A stretch of 64,000 bases of DNA. Source: an uncultured Myxococcales bacterium. GTDB lineage: Bacteria > Myxococcota_A > UBA9042 > DTJE01. Shown in pieces: positions 43,739-57,189 of the stretch (positions are counted from its first letter, which is position 1; the number at the start of each line of letters is the position of its first letter). Under the pieces are notes generated by a model. The model ran no database searches, was not told the origin of the DNA, and saw only the letters and a list, made by a program, of their open reading frames with translations. Location: contig CAIOFV010000087.1 of NCBI GenBank assembly GCA_903857665.1, forward strand, positions 1 to 64,000. The letters run 5' to 3'. The translations under genes and the position numbers were made by a program.

Positions 43739-45360
43739 GCCCCGGGACCGCCGTCCGGGGCCGGACCGTACAGCACCCACGACGAACCGTTCGCGCGCGG
43801 CACCAGCAAGGGCGGGCTTCCGGGGCCCAGCACCGTGCGGGCCGTGTCGGGATCTGTCACCACCCAGCGGCAGCGGGCGTCGGCGAGGAATGCGATACGG
43901 GCATCGGCCGAAACCGGTCCGGACAGGAAGGATTCGACCTTGCGCAGGCGGATCGCGAAATCCGGCGTCACCTCGTGGTGCCCGATGAACACGCGGGCCC
44001 CGGCAAATGCGGCGAGGAACAGGCCGGTCCGAGGGGCTGCCAGCACGCCGTCATCGCCCGTGGATTCCCGTACCGCCCGGTACAGGTCGGGCCAGTCGGC
44101 ATCCACGTAGCCCGGGTTGTCCGGCGTGCATTCGCGCAGCGCGGCGGCGACCGAGCCGGGGGCGGAGGCCAGCACCACCAGAGCGGCCAGCGCGACGGCC
44201 GTCCCGCGGGAGCGGAGGGCCAGTTCCGGGGCGATGGCTAGCGCCGCGAACGCAGCCAGGGCGATGTGGACGCCCTCGATGCAGCGGCGCTCGAAGGGCA
44301 GGATCGGGGACGCGTACGCCAGCAGGCAGGCGACCGCGATCCACCCGGCCAGCAGCCGAAGGGCCGGGGACCACGCGTGCTCGCGGGTCAAGCGCCACGC
44401 GCCGGCGATGGCCAGCAGCCCGGGGAGGCCGAACCCCGCGACGTACTCCCAGGGGGGCGGCGAGGGCATCGCGTTCTGGCGGGCCCAGGCCTGGAGCATG
44501 GGGCTGGACGCGACCTGCGCGGCAGCGAGCGCGAAGGAGGGGAGGGCGATCGCCAGCGCGACCGGGACGGGGCCGCGCAGCAGGAAGGTCGTCCACGGCC
44601 CTTCGTCCGGCCCCTGCCCGGGGCGCCGACGGGCGGCGACGAGGCGCTCGATCCCCATCGACACGGCCAGCGCCAGCGCCAGCGTCAGCGCGGTGTACGG
44701 GTGCACCTGGACCAGCAGCGCCAGGAACCGGCCGGCCGGGATCCCGGGACCGCGCCTGCCCGAGGCCAGGCCCCGCACCAGGCACCACAGCGTCGCCGCG
44801 ACGAGCGCCAGCGACGCTGCGAAGTGCGGGAAGTGCATCAGGGACGGGAAGGACCAGAGCTCGGTCATCCAGGTGTCGGCAGAACCCACGGGCACGCCCA
44901 GGTCGTGCAGCCAGCCGAAGCCCGAACCCACCGCGACCAGGGCCCAGGCCAGGGCGGCCGATCGACGATCCGGAAGCAGGCGGCAAAAGGCCGCCCACAA
45001 CGCGACCAGGAACAGGAAACCGAAGACGGCGCGGCCTGCGTGGTAGGTCGCCACGAGCGAGGCCTCCGTGGCGCGGGAAGCGAGGCCCAGGACCATCCAT
45101 ACCGGGTTGCCCAGGAACGGTTCGTGCGGGTCGGTGGTCATGCGATTGACCACCCGCAGCGCCCCGTCGCGATGCTCGCCCATCCACATCAGGTACGAGG
45201 CTTCGTCGGGGATGGGCGTCGACAGGCCGGAAAAGACCCGGCCCGGCGGAGCGTTGCGGTCCAGCCAGGCATAGGGGAGGAACGTCGCGCCCACGACCAG
45301 GAGCGCCGCCAGCCAGACGATGGCGTTTCCGGTGGAGGGGCGCGTCGGCAGTCCCTTCAT
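43732..45360 (-). CDS. Polytopic membrane protein, GT-C/GT39-like
   Basis: 542 residues with about ten hydrophobic segments and a soluble C-terminal part. An early loop contains PIPDEASYLMWMGEH, with the acidic pair typical of GT-C glycosyltransferases; MHFPHFAASLALVAAT and LVQVHPYTALTLAL line later helices. It probably transfers sugars from a lipid carrier, but no catalytic residue is certain. It begins seven bases after ligA and is the last gene of that leftward run. An STT3-like gene two genes away makes a glycan-assembly locus plausible. Confidence 0.65.
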   Translation of the reverse strand: MKGLPTRPSTGNAIVWLAALLVVGATFLPYAWLDRNAPPGRVFSGLSTPIPDEASYLMWMGEHRDGALRVVNRMTTDPHEPFLGNPVWMVLGLASRATEASLVATYHAGRAVFGFLFLVALWAAFCRLLPDRRSAALAWALVAVGSGFGWLHDLGVPVGSADTWMTELWSFPSLMHFPHFAASLALVAATLWCLVRGLASGRRGPGIPAGRFLALLVQVHPYTALTLALALAVSMGIERLVAARRRPGQGPDEGPWTTFLLRGPVPVALAIALPSFALAAAQVASSPMLQAWARQNAMPSPPPWEYVAGFGLPGLLAIAGAWRLTREHAWSPALRLLAGWIAVACLLAYASPILPFERRCIEGVHIALAAFAALAIAPELALRSRGTAVALAALVVLASAPGSVAAALRECTPDNPGYVDADWPDLYRAVRESTGDDGVLAAPRTGLFLAAFAGARVFIGHHEVTPDFAIRLRKVESFLSGPVSADARIAFLADARCRWVVTDPDTARTVLGPGSPPLLVPRANGSSWVLYGPAPDGGPGAQ

Positions 45361-45367
45361 GCGCTTC

Positions 45368-48197
<2,830 letters not shown>

Positions 48198-48269
48198 CGT
48201 GGACTCCTTGTTCCCGGACCGGGTCGCCGCCCGGGGATCCTGCAGGCCTTCGACGGCGGCCCGCCGGGC

Positions 48270-49733
48270 CTATTCTCGGCCCCCGGCCCGGGCGGCCGCA
48301 CCCGTTGACACGGGCACCAGGTCGAGGCCGGCCGCGCGCTCCAGGGCCGCGACAGCGACGTCATAGTCGTGGATCGCCTTCAGCAGGTCCAGCCGGGACT
48401 GGAAGAACTGAAGCAGGCCGTCCAGAACGTCCCGGAGGGTGGCCAGGTCGTTTTCGTACAGGTCCAGCTTGGACACGACCCAGCCCCGCGAGGCCTTCAG
48501 GGCGTCGGTCTGCGCGCCCACCATGGTCTTCGCGTCCCGCATCTCCAGGAACAGTTTTTCGACTTCCAGGCGGACGCCGCGTTCGGCTTCCTCCAGATCG
48601 GCCGAAAGCTTGTCGCGGTTCGCCCGGGCCTCGTGCATTTCGCCCAGCTTCCGGGCGATGTCGATGTCCCACCGCAGGGCCAGCCCGCCGCCGGCGCTCC
48701 AGCCGTTCCAGGGATCGCTGGCGAAGGGGCTGGTCTGGTGGTCCGACACGTTGGAATACGTGTACTTGAAGCTGCCCGCCAGCACGAAATCCGGGTACAT
48801 GGCCCAGTAGCGGGCACGCGTCTCGGCGCCGCGAGCCGCCACGCCGCGCCGCAGCGCGACGAGGTCCGAGCGTCCCTGCATCGCCGCTGCGGTGGCCTGT
48901 TCCAGTGTCACGTCGCGCAGGGGCGTGATCGTTTCCAGGGCCGGTGTCGCCACGTCGGGACCGGACTGGGGATCTTCGCCGATGGCCTGCCGGAGGCCGC
49001 CCAGGGCCATCGCGCGCTGCCGGATCGATTCCAGGTCCCGGGCCTGCACCTGCGCGTCGTACACGCGGATCTTCATCTCGTCGATCGGATCGAAGGAGGG
49101 GTCGTCCTCGGCCTTCATCTTTTCGACGTGCTTCCTGGCCTTGTCGAAGTAGCCCCGGCCCTCTTCCATCACCGACTGCAGTTCGCGGGCGAGGGCCAGA
49201 TCGAAGTATCCCCGGATGACGCGGAACCGCACCTCGGCGCGGGCGATGTCCTCCAGCGCCTTCCCGACCTGCACGCCCAGGCGGGCGGCCTTCTTCAGGT
49301 GCTGGATCTTGCTGAAGCCGTAGACCGGCACGTACCCCGTCAGTTCGAACGAGGCGAACACCCCCCACTCCGCGAGGTCGGTGTGGCCGTATACCGCGCT
49401 GCCGTGCTTGCCGGGCAGCGGGCCCAGCAGCGAATCCAGCTTGATGTGCGGGTACTGGAACGACTCGGCCTGGGCGACCTTCGCCTCGAAGACGTCGGTA
49501 CCGGCCATCGCAGCCTCGATCAGGGCGGATTGTCGCATCGCGCGGTCGAGGGCGGTGGCGAGGTCGATGGCATCGGGCGCGGCCTCGACGTTCCGGGCGG
49601 ACACGCTGAGGCTGACGTCCGCGACCGGCGGTGCGGGCGCGGCGGGCGGACCGGGCGCCGCCAGGAGGGTGGCCGGCGGACAGGTCGCGGCCAGGGTGAT
49701 GGCCAGCAGGGCGAGGAGCCTCTTCCCCGGCAT
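48270..49733 (-). CDS. TolC-family outer-membrane factor
   Basis: 487 residues. The signal peptide (LLALLAITLAATCPPATLLAA) is followed by the two-fold TolC repeat. Helices near IDLATALDRAMRQSALIEAAMAGTDV and LEQATAAAMQGRSDLVALRRGV mark the start of each half. The long helices (KARKHVEKMKAEDDPSF; LEEAERGVRLEVEKLFLEMRDAKTMV) form the periplasmic tunnel. It probably works with a transporter encoded elsewhere, here linked to MlaC. The ATG at 49733 has AGAGG upstream. It begins 15 bases after the FAD oxidoreductase. Confidence 0.85.
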   Translation of the reverse strand: MPGKRLLALLAITLAATCPPATLLAAPGPPAAPAPPVADVSLSVSARNVEAAPDAIDLATALDRAMRQSALIEAAMAGTDVFEAKVAQAESFQYPHIKLDSLLGPLPGKHGSAVYGHTDLAEWGVFASFELTGYVPVYGFSKIQHLKKAARLGVQVGKALEDIARAEVRFRVIRGYFDLALARELQSVMEEGRGYFDKARKHVEKMKAEDDPSFDPIDEMKIRVYDAQVQARDLESIRQRAMALGGLRQAIGEDPQSGPDVATPALETITPLRDVTLEQATAAAMQGRSDLVALRRGVAARGAETRARYWAMYPDFVLAGSFKYTYSNVSDHQTSPFASDPWNGWSAGGGLALRWDIDIARKLGEMHEARANRDKLSADLEEAERGVRLEVEKLFLEMRDAKTMVGAQTDALKASRGWVVSKLDLYENDLATLRDVLDGLLQFFQSRLDLLKAIHDYDVAVAALERAAGLDLVPVSTGAAARAGGRE

Positions 49734-49748
49734 CACAACCTCTGGCAA

Positions 49749-51245
49749 TCAGACACCGCTCTTCAACGGGATCTTCTTCTTGAGGATGGCGAAGGCCTCG
49801 AAGGCGGAAACGAAGGCGCCCTCGAACCCCAGCGGGCCGGACGTGCCGTCGCCCAGGTGGAGGACGTTGCCATACGCCGTTCGGACCGGCCAGGTCGCGA
49901 GGTCCAGGCTGCGGGGCAGGCAGTCGGGGTAGATCGGCACCAGGCCTGCGGGGTCGATGATCGGATCGCCCGACTTCGGGTGGATCCCCACCGACGACAC
50001 GGATGTTGCCAGCAGGTGCTGGTCCAGGAACGGCAGCAACTGCTTCAGCCCCGACAGCAGCTCGCGGCCGAACGCCGCCAGCGTGGCGGGCTTGCCGTCG
50101 AAGCGCAGCGCGGGCAGCAGGCCGCACACCGCAATCGCCGTGCGTTCCGGGTCCAGCGCGTCCGACGGCGGCATCGCCGGGTCGCTCTGCACCACCATCA
50201 GGTTGCCGCCTTCCAGCGGCCTGGCCGGGTCGCCGACCACGAACACGGTCTGCGCCATGCCCTCGGGCAGCACCGCCCGCCGGGCGCCCACGTTCACGGT
50301 GACGAGGTAGTGGGACGGCTGGACCTTTTCCACGCGGGCACGGTAGCGACGCTTGGCCGAACCCACCGGGACCAGGTCGAGCACCGGCCCGAGGTCGGTG
50401 CCCACGACCAGCATCCCGCAGCCGATGGTTTCCTCGCGCGCCCGGATTTCGACCTCGCGGACGCGGCCGCGGCGGACCAGCAGCATGTCCACCGAATCGG
50501 TGGGCCGCACGTCGCCGGAGTTGTTGCGGATGCGGTCCAGGAACAGGTTCTTCAGCGCGTCGAGGCCCCACTCGACATAGTGCAGGCTGCGCAGCAGGTG
50601 GTTCGACAGGCGCACGAAGGGCAGGGGATGGCGCCACGGTTCCGTCAGGCCGGACATGAAGGCCAGCGGGGCGGCGAAGAAGGTCCGCAGCCGCGGGTCG
50701 TCGCCCAGCGGCGCCAGCGCGTCGGTGGCGTCGTCGCCGAGGAGTTCTTCCAGGCCCTTGCGATAGCGACGGAACGCCAGATATTCGCGAATGTTTCCCG
50801 GCGGAAGGGTCGGCGTGTCGCGCAGGATGGGTTCCAGGGTCTTTTCCACGTCGCCGATGCGGCGGACGAATTCACGGAACGCTTCCAGCCGGCCGGGGAA
50901 CTCCCGCTGGATTTCTTCCTCCAGGATGCCCTTCATGTGGGTCACTTCCACGCGGGCGTCGGGGAGCACGATGTTGGCAGTGGGTACCATCGGCCGCGGC
51001 AGGTTGCGCATTTCCGGGGCCAGGGCCAGTTCGCGGAACACTTCCCGGATGGGATTCGAGTCCGCGAACCCGAACAGCACGTGCGGGCGGCGGACGAAAT
51101 GGAACCCTTCGAAATCGTAGATATTGTCCTTGCCGCCATGGCCCAGGACCAGTACCCGGTAGCCCTTCTTTGCCGCCAGCGCGCCGAACACCAGCGCCGG
51201 GAGGTCCGTCCCGACGATCACGACGTCGTAGGAAGACCTCAGCAT
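49749..51245 (-). CDS. FAD-dependent oxidoreductase, phytoene-desaturase/GDI-like fold
   Basis: 498 residues. The N-terminal nucleotide fold YDVVIVGTDLPALVFGALAAKKGYRVLVLG replaces the classic GxGxxG with GTDLPA. The C-terminal FAD segment GNVLHLGDGTSGPLGFEGAFVSAFEA is intact. The middle is helical, as in phytoene dehydrogenase-like proteins. The substrate is unknown. The ATG at 51245 follows GGGAGG by seven bases and overlaps the purN stop by seven bases, so it is cotranscribed with purMN. A second-strand-altered Gly motif may mean weak FAD binding or a non-enzymatic role. Confidence 0.75.
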   Translation of the reverse strand: MLRSSYDVVIVGTDLPALVFGALAAKKGYRVLVLGHGGKDNIYDFEGFHFVRRPHVLFGFADSNPIREVFRELALAPEMRNLPRPMVPTANIVLPDARVEVTHMKGILEEEIQREFPGRLEAFREFVRRIGDVEKTLEPILRDTPTLPPGNIREYLAFRRYRKGLEELLGDDATDALAPLGDDPRLRTFFAAPLAFMSGLTEPWRHPLPFVRLSNHLLRSLHYVEWGLDALKNLFLDRIRNNSGDVRPTDSVDMLLVRRGRVREVEIRAREETIGCGMLVVGTDLGPVLDLVPVGSAKRRYRARVEKVQPSHYLVTVNVGARRAVLPEGMAQTVFVVGDPARPLEGGNLMVVQSDPAMPPSDALDPERTAIAVCGLLPALRFDGKPATLAAFGRELLSGLKQLLPFLDQHLLATSVSSVGIHPKSGDPIIDPAGLVPIYPDCLPRSLDLATWPVRTAYGNVLHLGDGTSGPLGFEGAFVSAFEAFAILKKKIPLKSGV

Positions 51246-51874
51246 CCGGCAGCCTCCCGGGCGCGCAGCACGCGGCGGCCCTCGATGATCAGGCGGCCGC
51301 ACAGGACATCGTCCAGCGCCCGCGGGTACAGGGCGTTTTCCTGCTGCAGGATGCGGGCCGACAACGCGTCCTCGTCGTCCTCGTCCCGGACGTCCACCGC
51401 CACCTGGGCGATGACGGGGCCGGTGTCGGTGCCCTCATCGACGAAATGGACGGTGCAGCCGGTGATCCGCGCCCCGTAGTCCAGGGCCTGCTGCTGGGAA
51501 TGGACGCCCGGGAACGACGGCAGCAGCGCCGGATGGATGTTGATCACGCGGCGCGGGAACCGGTTCAGGAACGTCGGGGTCAACACGCGCATGAAGCCGG
51601 CCAGCGCGACATATTCGACGCCGTGTCGGGCCAGCAGGTCGGCCAGGGCGGAATCGAACGCCTCGCGGGTCTGGAAGTCCTTGTGGCTGAGGACCGCGGT
51701 CGGAACGCCAAGCCCCGCCGCGAGCAGGAGGCCCCCGGCGTCGGCCTTGTTGCTGACGACGACGCGGACGTCCGCGTGCAGCCCGCCTTCCTGCGCGGCC
51801 CGGACCAGGGACACCATGTTGGTGCCTCTGCCGGACAGCAGGATGGCGATGGGCACGCGTCGGGATTCGGTCAC
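51239..51874 (-). CDS. purN: Phosphoribosylglycinamide formyltransferase
   Basis: 211 residues from a GTG overlapping the purM stop (GTGA). The phosphate-binding LLSGRGTNM and catalytic Asn112, His114 (INIHPALLPSFPG) and Asp150 (EGTDTGPVIAQ) are present. It transfers formyl from 10-formyl-tetrahydrofolate to GAR in purine synthesis. The pairing with purM upstream is the usual purMN arrangement. Confidence 0.97.
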   Translation of the reverse strand: MTESRRVPIAILLSGRGTNMVSLVRAAQEGGLHADVRVVVSNKADAGGLLLAAGLGVPTAVLSHKDFQTREAFDSALADLLARHGVEYVALAGFMRVLTPTFLNRFPRRVINIHPALLPSFPGVHSQQQALDYGARITGCTVHFVDEGTDTGPVIAQVAVDVRDEDDEDALSARILQQENALYPRALDDVLCGRLIIEGRRVLRAREAAGC

Positions 51875-52908
51875 GTCCACTCCACCACGCCGGAGCCGGC
51901 GGCCAGCCGTCCCAGGCGGAAAGGCGAGTAGCCGGCGTCCGCCAGGGCACGGGTCGCCGCGTCGGCGTCCCCGGATGCCACGACGAACACGTAGCCCACG
52001 CCCATGTTGAACACGGCCCACATGTCGGCGTGATCGATCCGCGGTTCGCCGCCCTCGTTCTGCAGGAAGCGGTAGATGGGGGGCGTCGGGATCGCGTCGC
52101 GGGACACGACCGGGTGCAGGCCTTCCGGGATCACGCGCGGCAGGTTGCCGTCGATGCCGCCGCCCGTGATGTGGGCCATGGCGTGCACGTCGAAGCGGTC
52201 CTGCAGGGCCTTCCAGGCGTTCACGTACATGACGGTCGGGGTCAGCAGCACCTCGCCCAGCGTGCGGTCGAAGCCCTCGTAGGTGCGCTGCAGCGACAGC
52301 CCGCGGGCCTCGACCACGCGTCGGACCAGCGAGAAGCCGTTGGAGTGCACGCCCGACGAGGCCAGCCCGATCAGCACGTCGCCCTCGCGGCACGCTGCGC
52401 CCGTGAGCATCTTCGGCTGGTCCACGATCCCCACGCAGAAGCCGGCGAGGTCGTATTCGCCCGGCGCGTAGAAGCCCGGCAGTTCGGCCGTTTCGCCGCC
52501 CACCAGGGAGCAGCCGGCCTGCCGGCAGCCCTCGACGATCCCCTCGATCACGCCGAGGGCGACGCCCGGCTGCAGCCGGCCCGTGCCGAAATAGTCCAGG
52601 AAGAACAGCGGCCTGGCCCCGGTGGTCAGCACGTCGTTGGCGCACATGGCCACGAGGTCGATGCCGACCGTGTTGTGGATGCCAGTCGCGAACGCCAGTT
52701 TCAACTTGGTGCCGACACCGTCGGTGCCGGAAACCAGCAGGGGGCGCGTCATCCCGGTAAAGTCGGGCGCCACCGCCGCGGCGAATCCCCCGATCCCAGC
52801 AACAACCTCGGGCCCCCGGCTGCCCGAAACCATTCGGCCGATTGCGTCCGCGAAGTGATCCTGCGCGTCAGCATCGACCCCGGCATCCTTGTAGGTTAGC
52901 GTCCCCAT
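51871..52908 (-). CDS. purM: Phosphoribosylformylglycinamidine cyclo-ligase
   Basis: 345 residues. The family start LTYKDAGVDADAQDHF is right after the ATG at 52908. Substrate and ATP motifs follow: SGTDGVGTKLKLAF, DLVAMCANDVLTTGARPLFFLDYF, LVGGETAELPGFY, GLASSGVHSNGFSL and HITGGGIDGNLPR. It makes aminoimidazole ribonucleotide in purine synthesis. No ribosome site precedes the ATG; a good promoter ends nine bases before it, so the transcript may be leaderless. Confidence 0.97.
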   Translation of the reverse strand: MGTLTYKDAGVDADAQDHFADAIGRMVSGSRGPEVVAGIGGFAAAVAPDFTGMTRPLLVSGTDGVGTKLKLAFATGIHNTVGIDLVAMCANDVLTTGARPLFFLDYFGTGRLQPGVALGVIEGIVEGCRQAGCSLVGGETAELPGFYAPGEYDLAGFCVGIVDQPKMLTGAACREGDVLIGLASSGVHSNGFSLVRRVVEARGLSLQRTYEGFDRTLGEVLLTPTVMYVNAWKALQDRFDVHAMAHITGGGIDGNLPRVIPEGLHPVVSRDAIPTPPIYRFLQNEGGEPRIDHADMWAVFNMGVGYVFVVASGDADAATRALADAGYSPFRLGRLAAGSGVVEWT

Positions 52909-52917
52909 CGGGCGCGG

Positions 52918-52947
52918 AGAATAGACCATCGGGCCGGCTCGCGTCAA
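52918..52947 (-). promoter_or_regulatory. purM promoter close to the start codon
   Basis: TTGACG, an 18-base spacer and TATTCT on the minus strand, ending nine bases before the purM ATG. Confidence 0.65.
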
Positions 52948-52981
52948 TGGACGGGACGACCGTTCGACCCGTGTTCCGAGG

Positions 52982-53011
52982 TTGCGGTTTTCGGGTGGAG
53001 GGTCCTACACT
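52982..53011 (+). promoter_or_regulatory. Kinase promoter close to the start codon
   Basis: TTGCGG, an 18-base spacer and TACACT, ending seven bases before the ATG at 53019; divergent from the purM promoter about 35 bases away. Confidence 0.55.
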
Positions 53012-53018
53012 AGCCGCC

Positions 53019-54047
53019 ATGAGCGAAAACGACCCACTGCTGGATACGATCCTGGGGGACGATTTCCGGATCGTTCGCCAGATCGGTTTCGGCGGGTACG
53101 GCCGGATCTACCTGGCCGAGCAACTCAGCGTGGGACGGCGAAAGGTCGCCCTGAAGGTGCTGCACTCGATGCACGGCGACCAGGTGGCCGCGGTCGTGGG
53201 GCTGAAGCGCGAGGCGGCGTTCCTGGCCCTGCTGCGCAGCCCGTGCTTCCCGCGCATCCTGCGCACGGGCACGACCCCCGCGGGCCTTCCCTATTTCGCG
53301 ATGGAACTGGTCGTCGGGCGGACGCTGGACGCCACGATCCGCGAGGGCGGCCCGCTGCCGCTGGCCAACGCCGCGATGATCCTGGATTCGGTGCTCGATT
53401 CGGTTGCCGAGCTCCACGCCCGGGACATCATCCACCGGGACATCAAGACCGGGAACATCGTTCTGGAGCAGATCCCGGGCGTCGGTACGCGGGTGCGGGT
53501 GCTGGACCTGGGCAGCGCGCGCCCGGTCTACGAAAAGGACCCGGTCGTCAGCCCCACGCGCCCCCTGTCGGTCGGCAGCCCCCCGTTCGTCGCGCCGGAA
53601 ACGGCCCGGACGGGCGCCACCAGCGAACTGTCGGACATCTACAGCCTGGGCGCGGTCGCCTACGAGGTGCTGTGCGGCGTGCGCGCGTTGCACCTGAAGG
53701 ACACGACCCCGGATTCGTACGTCCAGTACCTCCTGTCGGACAAGCCGATCCCGACCTACCGTGTCGGGACGCTGAACCCGGATGTGCCGGAATCGATCGA
53801 GGCGGTCGTCCACAAGGCGCTGACCCGCGAGCCGCGCGAGCGGTTCGCGTCCGTGGCCGAGTTCCGCCAGGTGCTCCTGGACGCGGTGCTCCCGCTGGTC
53901 GGCGCCACCCGGGACGTTGCGGCGCTGGCCCTCGCGCGCTCCCCCACGAAGGAAAGCAAGGCATCCCAGCCGCCCCTCGCCCTGGCAGAATCCGAGAGGG
54001 GAGGCCGTCTGGCGAGGCTGCTCCCCTTGCGCTTCCGAAAACCGTGA
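53019..54047 (+). CDS. Hanks-type Ser/Thr protein kinase
   Basis: 342 residues. Kinase subdomains are in order: the Gly loop ([10 protein letters not shown]), catalytic Lys46 (KVALKVL), HRDIKTGN in the catalytic loop, DLGSA in place of DFG, APE (VAPETARTG) and the [10 protein letters not shown] helix. No extracellular or FHA-type domain is attached; after about residue 285 the tail is Pro/Ser/Arg-rich and short. It is cytoplasmic. DLG and HRDIKT are allowed variants in bacterial kinases, so activity is likely. Its substrates could include proteins read by the FHA activator at 5.5 kb and the PP2C at 27.0 kb, by inference only. Confidence 0.92.
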   Translation: MSENDPLLDTILGDDFRIVRQIGFGGYGRIYLAEQLSVGRRKVALKVLHSMHGDQVAAVVGLKREAAFLALLRSPCFPRILRTGTTPAGLPYFAMELVVGRTLDATIREGGPLPLANAAMILDSVLDSVAELHARDIIHRDIKTGNIVLEQIPGVGTRVRVLDLGSARPVYEKDPVVSPTRPLSVGSPPFVAPETARTGATSELSDIYSLGAVAYEVLCGVRALHLKDTTPDSYVQYLLSDKPIPTYRVGTLNPDVPESIEAVVHKALTREPRERFASVAEFRQVLLDAVLPLVGATRDVAALALARSPTKESKASQPPLALAESERGGRLARLLPLRFRKP

Positions 54048-54084
54048 CTACTAATTGACCCGCGGATGAGGACCGTCGGCGACA

Positions 54085-54116
54085 TTCCGCCGGCGGTTTG
54101 GTTTGGGCCGGCGGAA
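54085..54116. promoter_or_regulatory. Perfect 10-bp inverted repeat upstream of groES
   Basis: TTCCGCCGGC and GCCGGCGGAA flank a 12-base loop made of GGTTTG/GTTTGG. It lies between the kinase stop and groES, 45 bases before the ATG, with no T-run after it. It does not resemble the CIRCE element (TTAGCACTC-N9-GAGTGCTAA). It could be a kinase-transcript hairpin or a groESL operator. Confidence 0.5.
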
Positions 54117-54160
54117 CCGTCCGGCCCGGGTTGACGGACACAGCATCGAGGAGGAACGAC

Positions 54161-56156
<1,996 letters not shown>

Positions 56157-56167
56157 ATCGCGGGGGC

Positions 56168-56193
56168 GCGGGCCGGGCCAGTTCCCGGCCCGC
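56168..56193 (+). terminator. Hairpin after groEL
   Basis: GCGGGCCGGG and CCCGGCCCGC form a perfect 10-base stem with a 6-base loop, 11 bases after the groEL stop. Only a short pyrimidine run follows, so it may terminate weakly or protect the mRNA 3' end. Confidence 0.55.
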
Positions 56194-56256
56194 CCTTCCC
56201 GGTCGGACGCCTCCTGCTCCCGCTCCTTCGCACCTTCCTGAAACCCCGGTGACGAC

Positions 56257-56664
56257 ATGAAGCGCCTGGACCACCTGGCCGTCTGCATACGCGACCTGGA
56301 GGCCGCGCTGCGGGTGTGGCGCGACGGGCTGGGCCTGGAGGTCGTCGGCATCGAGGACCTCCCCGACCGGCAGGTGCGCGTCGCGATGCTGCGGATCGGC
56401 GACACCCGGATCGAACTGGTCCAGCCCCTGTCCGACGCGTCCGAGGTGTCGAGGTTCCTCGCGCGGCACGGCGAGGGGCTGCACCACGTGGCGTTCGCGG
56501 TCGAGGACGTCGATGGCGCGCTGGCCGCGGCGACGGCGTCGGGAGCGGTCGCGCTGCCCGGGGCCGGGCAGGCGGGCGCCGGCGGGACGCGCGTTGCCTT
56601 CCTGCACCCCCGTTCTGCGAACGGGGTGCTGGTGGAGTTGGTGGAACAGGGGCGTGAACGTTAG
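56257..56664 (+). CDS. mce: Methylmalonyl-CoA epimerase
   Basis: 135 residues, VOC (glyoxalase) fold. Family features are LDHLAVCIRDLEAALRVW with metal ligand His6, IGDTRIELVQPL with an acidic ligand, GEGLHHVAFAVEDV, and VAFLHPRSANGVLVELVE at the end. It interconverts the two methylmalonyl-CoA stereoisomers in propionyl-CoA metabolism. The mutase is not in the window. It follows groEL but is separated by a hairpin. Confidence 0.88.
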   Translation: MKRLDHLAVCIRDLEAALRVWRDGLGLEVVGIEDLPDRQVRVAMLRIGDTRIELVQPLSDASEVSRFLARHGEGLHHVAFAVEDVDGALAAATASGAVALPGAGQAGAGGTRVAFLHPRSANGVLVELVEQGRER

Positions 56665-56687
56665 TTGGTGACTGCCACCTGATTCTC

Positions 56688-56719
56688 TGGTATCTTTCGC
56701 GACCCCGCAGAAGGCGGGG
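56688..56719 (+). promoter_or_regulatory. Extended -10 promoter and leader hairpin of the small basic protein gene
   Basis: TGGTATCTT (56688-56696) reads as an extended -10. It is followed by a hairpin, CCCCGC and GCGGGG with a 5-base loop (56703-56719), then GGAGG before the GTG at 56737. The hairpin could equally end the mce transcript. Confidence 0.45.
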
Positions 56720-56736
56720 CTTTCGGAGGTGAATTC

Positions 56737-56835
56737 GTGGGCAAGAAGTCGGTCAGCAGGGTTCGCGGTCCTCGCATCCGCCAGGCGAAGAAGAAGGCGC
56801 GCGACGCCAAGAAGCGTCTGCCCGTCAAGAAGTAG
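56737..56835 (+). CDS. 32-residue strongly basic protein
   Basis: A GTG start follows GGAGGT with near-ideal spacing of seven bases. The product has 9 Lys, 6 Arg and 1 Asp, net charge about +14; it reads MGKKSVSRVRGPRIR, then an AKKKARDAKKR stretch and a PVKK end. The stop is two bases before the HIT start, so translation is probably coupled. The composition is like small ribosomal or nucleoid proteins (for example bTHX-type), but I do not recognise the family. Its own promoter-like element and good ribosome site argue that it is real. Confidence 0.65.
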   Translation: MGKKSVSRVRGPRIRQAKKKARDAKKRLPVKK

Positions 56836-56837
56836 CC

Positions 56838-57176
56838 ATGGACGGCTGCCTTTTCTGCAGCATCGCGTCGGGCCAGATCCCCGCGACAATCGTCTACCAG
56901 GACGAGGACGTCGTGGCTTTCCGGGACATCCACCCGGTGGCGCCGTTCCATGTCCTGGTGATTCCCCGGGTCCACCTCGCCTCGCTGGCCGACGCGTCCG
57001 AAGCGGACGCGGCGATGCTGGGACGGCTGATGCTGGCCGCCGGGCGGATCGCCCGCGACGAGGGATTCGAGGGGCGCGGGTACCGGACGATCGTCAATAC
57101 CGGGGCGGAAGCGGGCCAGACGGTCCACCACCTTCACGTCCACGTCCTGGCTGGAAAGACGCTGTCCTGGCCGTGA
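56838..57176 (+). CDS. HIT-family hydrolase (HINT-like)
   Basis: 112 residues. A CLFC zinc pair (Cys4, Cys7), PFHVLVIPRVH and the nucleophile motif HLHVH (His98, His100, His102) are present. HINT proteins hydrolyse adenosine phosphoramidates and related nucleotides. Length is complete and the protein is cytoplasmic. Its ATG is two bases after the basic-protein stop with only a weak site, so it likely depends on coupling. Confidence 0.94.
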   Translation: MDGCLFCSIASGQIPATIVYQDEDVVAFRDIHPVAPFHVLVIPRVHLASLADASEADAAMLGRLMLAAGRIARDEGFEGRGYRTIVNTGAEAGQTVHHLHVHVLAGKTLSWP

Positions 57177-57189
57177 GGCCGGGCGGGCG

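Noticed and set aside
48369..51479. 1036-residue plus-strand frame
   Set aside because: Antisense to TolC, the FAD protein and part of purN; composition only, no domain.
54048..54160. CIRCE element before groES
   Set aside because: Looked for TTAGCACTC and GAGTGCTAA halves; neither is present.
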